7,746 nucleotides of DNA. It comes from Vallitaleaceae bacterium (GTDB lineage: Bacteria; Bacillota; Clostridia; Lachnospirales; Vallitaleaceae). Location of the stretch: the NCBI GenBank assembly GCA_027858555.1, contig JAQICP010000574.1, forward strand, positions 1 to 7,746, in the 5' to 3' direction. The translations under genes and the position numbers were made by a program. Numbering within the stretch: position 1 is the stretch's first letter; every line of letters starts with the position of its first letter. Shown piece after piece: positions 1-5,990 of the stretch. The notes below the pieces were generated by a model, which was given only the letters and a program-made list of their open reading frames with translations, had not been told where the DNA came from and did no database searches.

Positions 1-87
1 GAGTATGGTGGTACACTATGGAACAATACACAGATTTCTGGAGAAATTGAATCAATGAATGTATGGTATAAACTATTAAATTCATAA
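1..87 (+). CDS. 3' end of an unidentified protein (partial)
   Basis: Frame 1 is open from the window edge and gives 28 residues ending in a TAA stop at 85-87. The tail reads EYGGTLWNNT near its start and ends VWYKLLNS. The residue mix (aromatics, Gly, Asn) is compatible with the C-terminal end of an extracellular or beta-rich domain, but it is too short to place in a family. No terminator is obvious between this stop and the promoter of the next gene. It could also be an accidental open frame, since nothing upstream is visible. Confidence 0.4.
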   Translation, partial: EYGGTLWNNTQISGEIESMNVWYKLLNS

Positions 88-221
88 CCAATTATTTGAA
101 TGAAGTTGAAATGGAAAAAATAGATATTCTAGCAAAAAGCGAGTTAAGGTTGCCTTCTATTGGAGATATAGTTGTAATGACAATCGTTAGAGTATAAGAT
201 TATATAAGGCATTTTATTGTA
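88..221. other. Intergenic stretch with no clear gene
   Basis: A frame open from 72 to a TAA at 195-197 gives a short plausible-looking peptide (from ATG 111: MEKIDILAKSELRLPSIGDI and 8 more residues). It has no convincing ribosome binding site and overlaps the end of the preceding frame. It might be the remnant of a decayed or frameshifted gene end. No terminator hairpin was found here. Confidence 0.3.
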
Positions 222-230
222 TGGTATAAT
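222..230 (+). promoter_or_regulatory. Extended -10 promoter for the lipoprotein gene
   Basis: A perfect TATAAT at 225-230 is preceded by TG one base upstream (222-223), the extended -10 configuration. The -35 region about 17 bp upstream (near 202-207) is AT-rich and poor, which extended -10 promoters tolerate. Transcription would start near 237, giving a leader of about 38 nt before the ATG at 275. Confidence 0.5.
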
Positions 231-274
231 GTAAGAGAGAAAAGAAATATATTTTGTTAAGATGGGAGTACCTA

Positions 275-1741
275 ATGAAGAGGCTAATGATTTTACTAAT
301 CGTATGTATATTGGTACTAGGTGGTTGCAAAACCACAGATATAGATAAGAATGATTCAAATAACGAAAAAACAGATGATGTAATTAATAATGATGATTCA
401 GAGGCGAGTGAAGACCCAGACCCAAATCAGGGTAATGATGATACTAAAGACAATCCAGAAGAAGTAGAGGATGATGTAGATGTCTTCAGTTGTTTTAATG
501 CCCTTTTAGTACAGGAGAACAAGGCGGGGGTACTTGGCAACTATATAACCGATCATTTTACAGAAACTACTGCCACAGAACTTGAATCGATGATAGAATG
601 GCTTGTTATTTATCAAACGGAAGATATAGATGTTATGAATAAGGAGATCTATAATGATGAATATCTTAATTCATTAAATCAAGACATGAATGGTATCCTA
701 GATCCTAGGAAAATTAGTTTTATTAAAGATGATACTATACGAGCCGCGTTTCAAAATCTATTTGATGGGTATATGACTATTGTTAGATATGAAGAAACAC
801 CCGTTGTCGAGACAGATTGGGCTGCACTAGAGGTATTAGTACCTTATGTTACTGAGGATTTTGGCACTATGATACGGTTGAATAGTCGTATTCAGAATTC
901 TGCTTATGGTAGAAGAGAGGTTGACTTTGGCGCACTAGCAATGGATGCAATCACTATAGAGACATTAATTGACTATAGTGAACCTGTATTTTTGTCATGG
1001 CAACTGAATCAACTTTATAATAGACAGATCTCTAACTTACTTATTGGACCAGAAGGCAGTTATATAGATACATTTATCAGTAAAGCAGGTCAGTTATATG
1101 AGACATTGATAGCAGTATCCAATGACAATCCAGACAGCAAACTAGGCGGCTTAATTAATACACTAGATCTATTACAGACCGTAAGTTATACAGACATAAG
1201 CACCCTTATCAATACAAATAATCAATTTGGTGTTGGATCAGATAATCACTTGTTAGTAACCAAAAATATGGAGGAAGAAAACAGTGAGATGCTAATACAG
1301 ATCTCTATACCAGGCAATCTTGAAATAGAATCTATCATAAATAATTCCATTATGGATGTTTTAGATGAAATGAAGTCTGAAATGGATAGCATAGAAGATT
1401 ATTCAGTATATATGTACTCAGAATATTCTAATTATAAATATATATCCATAAGTATTTACTTGTCATATGATGATGTTAATGGGAACTATATGAGTAGTGA
1501 GCGATACCTTAATTATGATTTAAGTAGTGGTCAGTTGATATCACTTGAAGATTATTTAGGCCTATCTTATTATGCGTTCAAACCAGATTTAACCGCTTTA
1601 ACAGGAATCAGTTTTTTAGAAATGCCACAATATAGCATATCTTATAGGGGCATTGATTTATATGGCGATGATAATCTATATGCGAATCTCACACTTAAAG
1701 ATTTGACGCCTTATATCGAATTAGGTAGGTACTACCAATAA
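275..1741 (+). CDS. Surface lipoprotein with acidic linker; possible RsiV/DUF3298-like C-terminal domain
   Basis: This encodes a 488-residue exported lipoprotein anchored to the outer face of the membrane. I chose ATG 275 because GGGAG at 264-268 sits six bases upstream and the N-terminus then becomes a textbook signal peptide: MKR, a hydrophobic run, and lipobox LGGC with the lipidated Cys at residue 18. A TTG at 254 is in frame but would add a mixed-charge extension. Residues about 19-70 are an Asp/Glu/Asn-rich, disordered linker that would space the folded part away from the membrane. The middle (about 75-360) matches nothing I recognise. Near residues 387-429, alternating beta-type sequence and the stretch YLNYDLSSGQLISLEDYLG resemble the DUF3298/RsiV-PdaC fold (pattern Y-N-Y-D-L-x-x-G-x-x-L-x-L-x-D). 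That assignment is by eye and tentative. The gene is monocistronic, with its own promoter and terminator. Confidence 0.8.
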   Translation: MKRLMILLIVCILVLGGCKTTDIDKNDSNNEKTDDVINNDDSEASEDPDPNQGNDDTKDNPEEVEDDVDVFSCFNALLVQENKAGVLGNYITDHFTETTATELESMIEWLVIYQTEDIDVMNKEIYNDEYLNSLNQDMNGILDPRKISFIKDDTIRAAFQNLFDGYMTIVRYEETPVVETDWAALEVLVPYVTEDFGTMIRLNSRIQNSAYGRREVDFGALAMDAITIETLIDYSEPVFLSWQLNQLYNRQISNLLIGPEGSYIDTFISKAGQLYETLIAVSNDNPDSKLGGLINTLDLLQTVSYTDISTLINTNNQFGVGSDNHLLVTKNMEEENSEMLIQISIPGNLEIESIINNSIMDVLDEMKSEMDSIEDYSVYMYSEYSNYKYISISIYLSYDDVNGNYMSSERYLNYDLSSGQLISLEDYLGLSYYAFKPDLTALTGISFLEMPQYSISYRGIDLYGDDNLYANLTLKDLTPYIELGRYYQ

Positions 1742-1778
1742 AGGATTAATATAAGAAAAATCAATAATAACCAATATG

Positions 1779-1829
1779 AAACCACTTATTTAGGACAGTT
1801 CGACTGTGACTTTATGAGTGGTTTTTCTT
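1779..1829 (+). terminator. Rho-independent terminator of the lipoprotein gene
   Basis: The outer stem AAACCACT (1779-1786) pairs with AGTGGTTT (1817-1824). The inner stem ACAGT (1795-1799) pairs with ACTGT (1803-1807) around a TCG loop, with an internal bulge between the two stems. A T-rich tail (TTTTTCTT) follows. It lies 38 bp after the lipoprotein stop, and its tail abuts the -35 of the next promoter. Confidence 0.8.
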
Positions 1830-1856
1830 GATATAAGAACATATGTTTGGTATAAT
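1828..1856 (+). promoter_or_regulatory. Sigma-A promoter of the radical SAM/DUF4130 cassette
   Basis: TTGATA (1828-1833) is the -35, followed by a 17-bp spacer and a perfect TATAAT (1851-1856) that also has TG at 1848-1849 (extended -10). This is the best promoter in the window. Transcription would start near 1863, giving an untranslated leader of roughly 97 nt. The -35 begins inside the T-tail of the preceding terminator, so the two units are insulated back to back. Confidence 0.75.
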
Positions 1857-1866
1857 ATACAGGATA

Positions 1867-1900
1867 ACAATTGTGAATGGTTGTGATGGTTGTGAATTGA
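1867..1900 (+). repeat. TTGTGA repeats in the cassette leader
   Basis: Three copies of TTGTGA start at 1871, 1881 and 1890 (periods 10 and 9). The first overlaps the 8-bp palindrome ACAATTGT (1867-1874). They lie just downstream of the predicted transcription start. They could be an operator, a structured leader, or simple slippage; a tiny frame ATG 1877 to TGA 1900 runs through them without a ribosome binding site. Confidence 0.4.
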
Positions 1901-1959
1901 CGACACAATAACAATGTGAGTTATATGACAAGCACCAGGTACAAGTCAGGATGGTAACT

Positions 1960-3195
1960 ATGGACACACAGATCATAACAAAACTCCAGACCTTAGCAGA
2001 ATCAGCAAAATACGATGTATCTTGTGCTTCTAGTGGCGTGGATAAGAGCAATAAAGGTGGGCTTGGTAATTCAGCGGCCTGTGGTATATGTCATGCATGG
2101 TCCTCCGATGGCAGATGTATTTCTTTGCTCAAAACATTGATGACCAATGACTGTGTATATGACTGTGCTTATTGCATCAACCGATCATCCAATGACATAA
2201 GAAGAGAAAGTTTTACTGCTGAGGAAGTAGCCACTCTAACCATTGAATTTTATAGAAGAAATTATATAGAAGGTCTATTCTTAAGCTCTGCCATTGAGAA
2301 GAATCCTAATTACACCATGGAGAAGATTCTTAAGGTAGTTCAATTACTCAGACATCAGCATAAGTTTTTTGGTTATATTCATGTAAAGGGGATACCAGGT
2401 GCTGACCCTGCACTAATTAGACAAGTGGGACTCTTAGTGGACCGAATGAGCGTCAATATTGAACTGCCCACAAGAGAGAGCCTTCGATTATTAGCACCTC
2501 AGAAGAATCCGGAGAAACTCTTTGACCCAATGCGACAGATTAAGGATGGCATACTACAGTTAAAAGATGACCGTATGCATTTCAAGCATGCACCGGCTTT
2601 TGTGCCAGCTGGTCAGTCTACCCAGATGATTGTTGGTGCTACAGATGACAGTGATAAGACCATACTCGAGACCACTGAAAAACTATACAAAGCATTCGAT
2701 TTGAAAAGGGTCTATTTTTCAGCTTATGTGCCAGTCAACGAAGGAAGTTTATTACCATCCATACAATTAGCGCCACCAAAACTTAGAGAGCACCGGCTCT
2801 ATCAAGCAGATTTCTTGCTCAGATTTTATAAGTTTAGTGCCAGCGAGTTATTGGGTGAAGGTGAACATAATTTTGATTTGGCATATGACCCAAAGATTAA
2901 TTGGGCATTCAAACACATCGAGCAATTTCCCATGGAGATTAATAGAGTAAGTGTGGAAGAACTGCTTAGGATACCTGGCATAGGGACCACTTCAGCTAGG
3001 CGCATCATGCGTCAGAGAAAAGTGGTGACCATCCAATACGACGATTTAAGTAAGATGGGTGTTGTGATGAAGCGGGCTAAGTATTTTTTGACTTGCAATG
3101 GCAAGTTTTATGGCGACAAAGCCATGAGTGTGTGTGGTATTAAGACGGCGCTTAATCCACCGTCACCTTATAATCAGATGTCTTTATTTGCATAA
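1960..3195 (+). CDS. Putative DNA modification/repair radical SAM protein (TIGR03916 type)
   Basis: This is a 411-residue radical SAM enzyme. The CxxxCxxC motif that binds the SAM-cleaving 4Fe-4S cluster is C65, C69, C72 (NDCVYDCAYC). Ahead of it lie four more cysteines (C22, C41, C44, C53) in a GxxGN/CGIC/GRC context typical of this family, which could hold a second metal site (inference). A SplB-like core follows (NYIEGLFLSS at about 101-110). The C-terminal part (about 331-352, ELLRIPGIGTTSARRIM) is a helix-hairpin-helix, a non-sequence-specific DNA-binding module. The N-terminus aligns best from ATG 1960, with AGGATGG just upstream as a probable ribosome binding site; ATG 1951 would add only three residues. 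The next gene starts 25 bp downstream and is the family's usual partner. The substrate and reaction are unknown; the DNA role rests on the HhH and on family naming. Confidence 0.88.
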   Translation: MDTQIITKLQTLAESAKYDVSCASSGVDKSNKGGLGNSAACGICHAWSSDGRCISLLKTLMTNDCVYDCAYCINRSSNDIRRESFTAEEVATLTIEFYRRNYIEGLFLSSAIEKNPNYTMEKILKVVQLLRHQHKFFGYIHVKGIPGADPALIRQVGLLVDRMSVNIELPTRESLRLLAPQKNPEKLFDPMRQIKDGILQLKDDRMHFKHAPAFVPAGQSTQMIVGATDDSDKTILETTEKLYKAFDLKRVYFSAYVPVNEGSLLPSIQLAPPKLREHRLYQADFLLRFYKFSASELLGEGEHNFDLAYDPKINWAFKHIEQFPMEINRVSVEELLRIPGIGTTSARRIMRQRKVVTIQYDDLSKMGVVMKRAKYFLTCNGKFYGDKAMSVCGIKTALNPPSPYNQMSLFA

Positions 3196-3220
3196 TAATT
3201 GGTTTTAGAAGGAGCTAACT

Positions 3221-3949
3221 ATGATATACACATATGACGGTACTTTTGACGGGTTGCTTACATGTATCCACCAACATTACTATCTAGAACATGCCAGTGA
3301 GATTATGGAGGAGATACACTATCAGCCGACCCTTTTTGAAGAGGTCAAGTTTGTTGAAACTGATCTAATTAAGGCTAAGCGGGTATATGATGCAATCATG
3401 AAACAGTTTTCCGAAGAGACTTACTGGGATATATACCGGACTTATTTATCTAACAATAGGATGAAAGATACTTATATCCTAAGATACTTGATTATGGCAT
3501 TCAAGATGGGTCAGAAGATAGAACTTTTACATGCCCATCACGATACACTGCCTGTAAGGCGCATAAGCAGAGCAGTGGGATTCGAGAAGCATCGATTTTT
3601 AGGGTTACTCCGGTTTGCTGAGATTGATCATGTTCTATACGCAGCATTTGAACCAGATCATAATATCCTGATTTTGTTGGGAGAGCATTTTGCAGATAGA
3701 TTGGCTAATGAGCGATTTGTTATACATGATATGAAAAGAGTGCATGCAATTTTCTGTGACCATTGGCCGTGGATTATATCTGACTTTAAGATGGAGCAAC
3801 CCATTACCTATAGTGATAATGAATTAGCATTTCAAGCACTTTGGAAAGGCTATTTTGAGGCCATAGCCATCGAGTCAAGACAGAACCTAAAGCTGCAACA
3901 AAGTTTTGTACCTTTAAAATACCGGAAGCATCTAACCGAGTTTCATTGA
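3221..3949 (+). CDS. DUF4130-type 'probable DNA metabolism' protein, partner of the radical SAM enzyme (TIGR03915)
   Basis: This is a 242-residue cytoplasmic protein, well initiated by AAGGAG (3209-3214) six bases before the ATG. Recognisable family blocks are YDGTFDGLLTC at residues 5-15, the HRFLGLLRFAEI block at about 124-135, EPDHNILILLGEHFADR at 144-160, and a C-terminal block with LWKGYFEAIAIESRQN (207-222) followed by the basic LKYRKHLTEF (232-241). The family is found almost always beside the HhH radical SAM protein. In other bacteria the same domain is fused to a uracil-DNA glycosylase-like (UdgX-type) domain, which links it to DNA base repair. No catalytic motif is obvious, so it may be a DNA-binding or specificity subunit. 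It shares the cassette promoter. No plus-strand terminator with a T-tract was found after its stop. Confidence 0.85.
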   Translation: MIYTYDGTFDGLLTCIHQHYYLEHASEIMEEIHYQPTLFEEVKFVETDLIKAKRVYDAIMKQFSEETYWDIYRTYLSNNRMKDTYILRYLIMAFKMGQKIELLHAHHDTLPVRRISRAVGFEKHRFLGLLRFAEIDHVLYAAFEPDHNILILLGEHFADRLANERFVIHDMKRVHAIFCDHWPWIISDFKMEQPITYSDNELAFQALWKGYFEAIAIESRQNLKLQQSFVPLKYRKHLTEFH

Positions 3950-3997
3950 GTGTCTGTACAGGTTAGGGGCTTCATAAAGTGCAGTTATTTTGGACTA

Positions 3998-4089
3998 AGA
4001 AAAAGCACCAGAACCGAAGTTCAGGTGCTATTGTAAAGGATGAGGGGGAGAGTATTTAATATGTAAGAGGTAACTATTCTTACAATATA
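3998..4089 (-). ncRNA. Candidate small RNA with C-rich anti-Shine-Dalgarno seed
   Basis: Read on the minus strand, the segment has the layout of a trans-acting regulatory RNA. A promoter-like pair sits upstream (TTAACA, 17 bp, TAGTAT). A 5' hairpin follows (7-bp stem 4062-4068 with 4078-4084, 9-nt loop). Then comes an unpaired AU/C-rich stretch containing CTCTCCCCCTCATCC (4052-4038), which is complementary to Gly-rich ribosome binding sites. Last is an intrinsic terminator with a UUCG loop and T-tail. The predicted length is about 90 nt. No open frame is present. Alternatively it is the 3' untranslated region of the activase gene, whose stop lies about 160 nt upstream. I do not match it to a named RNA family. 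Confidence 0.45.
4000..4029 (-). terminator. UUCG-capped intrinsic terminator
   Basis: The stem AGCACC/GGTGCT plus GAAC/GTTC is interrupted by one mismatch (4010 with 4023). On the minus strand the loop is TTCG closed by C-G, the extra-stable UUCG tetraloop, and the stem is followed by TTTTTC. On the plus strand the loop is CGAA and no T-run follows, so the element is oriented to stop minus-strand transcripts. Confidence 0.8.
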
Positions 4090-4095
4090 TATAAT

Positions 4096-4124
4096 ATACT
4101 ATTAGTGTGGCTAAGCTATGTTAA
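4096..4124 (-). promoter_or_regulatory. Possible promoter of the candidate small RNA
   Basis: On the minus strand, TTAACA (4124-4119) lies 17 bp before TAGTAT (4101-4096), with more TATA-like sequence directly after it. The start would fall near 4089, just before the 5' hairpin. The region is very AT-rich, so a chance match is possible. Confidence 0.35.
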
Positions 4125-4248
4125 TATTATGAACATTTGGTTAACTTTTTAGGGCGATTAGTCCTAGTACTTTAGAAGTTTTTAGTACATAAGACCTGTG
4201 TAATATATCCGACATATAGCACCCTTAGTATGCGTAATAATAGGAATC
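4125..4248. other. AT-rich intergenic stretch after the activase gene
   Basis: No gene is seen. A weak inverted repeat GTACT/AGTAC lies around 4168-4190. It lacks a clean T-tract on the minus strand, so no convincing terminator for the activase gene is visible before the small-RNA locus. Confidence 0.3.
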
Positions 4249-4935
4249 TTATTTTACTTTAATGGACAGATAATAGGGTGATAATCTAGTTCTGTATGTC
4301 TCTAATTCCGACTTTTCAAATGCTGTATAAGTAACATCCGTTAGTTGGTTATCGCTTTTTTTATAATTTTGCAAGGTGTAGTTATCAACGCGACCTAGCC
4401 ACTGTGCGATACTGATTAGACCATCTATTGTATGGAATTCTCTCATGACAGTAGTTCTGAATTCATAAGGAATGCCAGATGCTTTAATCAACCCAATTGA
4501 TTGATTAATCTTCGTTATATCTACTGTATTAATACCAACTGTCCTCGGATAGTGCTCTTTTGAATTTTTAATATCCATCGCAATATAATCTATTAAGTTA
4601 TCTTCGATTAGATGGGCTAGGACCTTCGGTTTTAGACCATTGGTATCTAGTTTGATTTTCATACCAAGGGCTTTAACTTTTTTGATGAATGGGATTAGGC
4701 CAGGTTGGAGGGTTGGTTCGCCACCAGTAATACAGATGCCATCTAGAACATTTCTGCGTTTGATTAGGAACTCAAATATTGCAGTCTCTGCAAGAGGTGC
4801 CTTATTATTAACTGAAAGAAGCTGTCCATTGTGACAAAAGGGACAGTTTAAATTACAACCATGAATGTAAACCGTACAGGCCACATGATTTGGATAATCT
4901 AAAAGTGTAGTCTTGGTTAAACCAGCTATGTTCAT
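4249..4935 (-). CDS. nrdG: Anaerobic ribonucleoside-triphosphate reductase activating protein, NrdG2 type (radical SAM)
   Basis: This is a 228-residue radical SAM protein that would install the glycyl radical on class III ribonucleotide reductase (NrdD), giving deoxynucleotides without oxygen. The N-terminal MNIAGLTKTTLLDYPN block and the cluster motif C27, C31, C34 (HGCNLNCPFCHNG) are typical of the TIGR02495 group. ICITGGEPTLQ (68-77) forms the SAM-binding GGEP element, and LDTNG and AMDIKN follow. It is longer than classical NrdG (about 155-180 residues). The ATG at 4935 is preceded by GAGGA on the minus strand. No nrdD is adjacent, so the target reductase must be elsewhere, or the enzyme activates a different glycyl-radical protein; NrdG2-type proteins are often annotated only by similarity. 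It is divergent from tadA. Confidence 0.82.
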   Translation of the reverse strand: MNIAGLTKTTLLDYPNHVACTVYIHGCNLNCPFCHNGQLLSVNNKAPLAETAIFEFLIKRRNVLDGICITGGEPTLQPGLIPFIKKVKALGMKIKLDTNGLKPKVLAHLIEDNLIDYIAMDIKNSKEHYPRTVGINTVDITKINQSIGLIKASGIPYEFRTTVMREFHTIDGLISIAQWLGRVDNYTLQNYKKSDNQLTDVTYTAFEKSELETYRTRLSPYYLSIKVK

Positions 4936-4945
4936 TATATCCTCA

Positions 4946-4974
4946 TTGTAATGCGTATTTTTTTAAACTATAAT
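4946..4974 (+). promoter_or_regulatory. tadA promoter, overlapping a divergent -10-like element
   Basis: TTGTAA (4946-4951), a 17-bp spacer and a perfect TATAAT (4969-4974) form a good sigma-A promoter, starting near 4981. The sequence CTATAATATAG (4968-4978) is nearly self-complementary, so the minus strand also reads TATATTATAG. The activase gene may therefore use an overlapping, competing -10, but its -35 is not clear. Confidence 0.6.
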
Positions 4975-5016
4975 ATAGAGTATCACTACCCAGCTAGAAT
5001 ATCAATAAGTATTATG

Positions 5017-5079
5017 GTGGACAATAGTAAGCATAAAGGTGGATAACATGCACAGCAGTAAGCATAAAGGTGGATAATA
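5017..5079 (+). repeat. Tandem 31-bp repeat of the tadA start region
   Basis: Units starting at 5017 and 5048 are 26/31 identical and share an exact 21-bp core (5026-5046 and 5057-5077). The start of tadA itself (ATGGATAACAGTAA at 5079) continues the same register as a third, diverging copy. Each core contains AAAGGTGG, the ribosome binding site for the start codon that follows it, and ends in a TAA one base before that start codon. Confidence 0.85.
5048..5077 (+). CDS. 9-codon leader mini-ORF coupled to tadA
   Basis: ATG 5048 reads MHSSKHKGG and stops at TAA 5075-5077, one base before the tadA ATG at 5079. It has its own AAAGGTGG eight to twelve bases upstream, so it can be translated, and its stop is placed for reinitiation at tadA. 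An upstream sister frame (ATG 5014 or GTG 5017, MVDNSKHKGG, stop 5044-5046) is placed the same way but lacks a ribosome binding site. Both derive from the tandem repeat; whether they regulate tadA is inference. Confidence 0.45.
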   Translation: MHSSKHKGG

Positions 5080-5579
5080 TGGATAACAGTAATTATGAAA
5101 TAATAGATATAACACGTCATGAAGCATACATGGCCATGGCACTGGATGAAGCAAAGAAGGCATATGCAATGGATGAAGTCCCGATAGGGGGTATTAGGGT
5201 TTACAAGGATTCTATAATAGGAAGAGGCTATAATCGTAGAAACACGGACAAAAACCCTTTAGCCCATGGTGAATTAATTGCTATTAAGGAAGCATCTGAT
5301 TATCTTGGTGATTGGCGGCTAGAAGCATGTACCATGTACATCACATTAGAACCTTGCCCCATGTGTGCAGGTGCCATTGTCCAATCGAGGATTCCAACCA
5401 TTGTACTGGGGGCTAAGAATTTAAAATCGGGCAGTGCAGGTACATTGATTAACCTGTTACAAGTGGACACGTTTAATCATCAAGTTGAGATTATTGACGG
5501 GGTGATGGAAGATACCTGTAAGGATATGCTGCAACAGTTTTTTAGGGAACTTAGAGAGAAAAAAAAGGCTAGTGACTAG
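5079..5579 (+). CDS. tadA: tRNA-specific adenosine deaminase (A34 to inosine)
   Basis: This is a 166-residue zinc deaminase that converts the wobble adenosine of tRNA-Arg(ACG) to inosine. The zinc ligands and catalytic glutamate are visible: H63-G64-E65 in the block PLAHGELIAIKEA, and C93 and C96 in LEPCPMCAGAI. The common form is HAE; the Ala-to-Gly change keeps both functional residues. EVPIGG (33-38) and the YNRRN segment (51-55) are standard, and the length fits TadA (about 150-170). I chose ATG 5079 over GTG 5070 because AAAGGTGG (5066-5073) is then five bases upstream; GTG 5070 lies inside that site. The stop codon is embedded in the terminator stem. The gene is the third copy of a tandemly repeated start region. 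It is monocistronic. Confidence 0.93.
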   Translation: MDNSNYEIIDITRHEAYMAMALDEAKKAYAMDEVPIGGIRVYKDSIIGRGYNRRNTDKNPLAHGELIAIKEASDYLGDWRLEACTMYITLEPCPMCAGAIVQSRIPTIVLGAKNLKSGSAGTLINLLQVDTFNHQVEIIDGVMEDTCKDMLQQFFRELREKKKASD

Positions 5580-5590
5580 CCTTTTTAATT
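5562..5590. terminator. Bidirectional terminator between tadA and the FlxA operon
   Basis: GGCTAG (5567-5572) pairs with CTAGCC (5576-5581) around a TGA loop, and flanking A5562-5566 pairs with T5582-5586. The plus strand has TTTTTAATTTT after the stem, and the minus strand has an eight-T run, so it can stop both convergent units. The tadA stop TAG (5577-5579) lies inside the stem. Confidence 0.85.
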
Positions 5591-5617
5591 TTACTACATT
5601 TAAACTAATCTTAGGTC

Positions 5618-5971
5618 TTATACGCTTTCGTCAACTATTTGACCTAATAAATCTTCATTAGTACCAGTTTTAAGTTGACTAACTTGGTCACTTGATATAG
5701 ATGAGTTTATAAGCTCAGTAGAAGTTTTCTCTTCATTATCAGATTGCTTAGTTTGAATCTGTTGAATTTTGGCTTGTATTAACTGAATCTGTGTTTGAAT
5801 AGATGCTGATTGTTGCTCCTTTGTTTCTACATCATCATCACTTTGGCTTATTGTTACTAATTCTTTTTGCAAAGTTTCCAGTTGCTTTTGCAACTGAGCT
5901 ACTTCAGAAGTATTAGTAGAACCACTTACATAAGTTGTTGATGTGGTTGTGGTTACGCCAGATATAGCCAT
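5618..5971 (-). CDS. FlxA-like coiled-coil protein
   Basis: This is a small 117-residue protein with a Thr/Ser-rich N-terminus and two Gln-rich amphipathic helices (about 23-43 and 50-76, e.g. VAQLQKQLETLQKEL and IQTQIQLIQAKIQQIQTK) split by an acidic turn (SDDDVE). This helical-hairpin pattern is that of the FlxA-like family (Pfam FlxA), small proteins of unknown function; in E. coli flxA is under flagellar sigma-28 control. No signal peptide or membrane segment is present. A near-perfect AAGGAGGT (minus strand, 5984-5977) lies five bases before the ATG. It is the second gene of an operon, 19 bp after the preceding stop, and ends before the shared terminator. A role in the cell envelope or flagellum is only suggested by the family name. 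Confidence 0.75.
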   Translation of the reverse strand: MAISGVTTTTSTTYVSGSTNTSEVAQLQKQLETLQKELVTISQSDDDVETKEQQSASIQTQIQLIQAKIQQIQTKQSDNEEKTSTELINSSISSDQVSQLKTGTNEDLLGQIVDESV

Positions 5972-5990
5972 ATTACACCTCCTTAGTCAT

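Noticed and set aside
144..359. Minus-strand 71-codon open frame
   Set aside because: It overlaps the promoter and signal-peptide region of the lipoprotein gene, has no family features and looks like an antisense shadow.
1862..1876. Lac-operator-like GGATAACAATTGTGA
   Set aside because: The resemblance is to half of the E. coli operator and there is no sugar-use gene nearby; treated only as part of the local repeat pattern.
1812..2051. Minus-strand 79-codon open frame
   Set aside because: It runs across the cassette promoter and the conserved N-terminus of the radical SAM gene; no domain or credible start.
4004..4029. The same hairpin as a plus-strand terminator for the DUF4130 gene
   Set aside because: On the plus strand the loop is CGAA and no T-tract follows; both the UUCG loop and the T-run point to the minus strand.
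5017..5079. Tandem repeats as a CRISPR or attachment site
   Set aside because: The copies are directly abutting with no unique spacers, and the repeat matches the start region of tadA; local duplication explains it.
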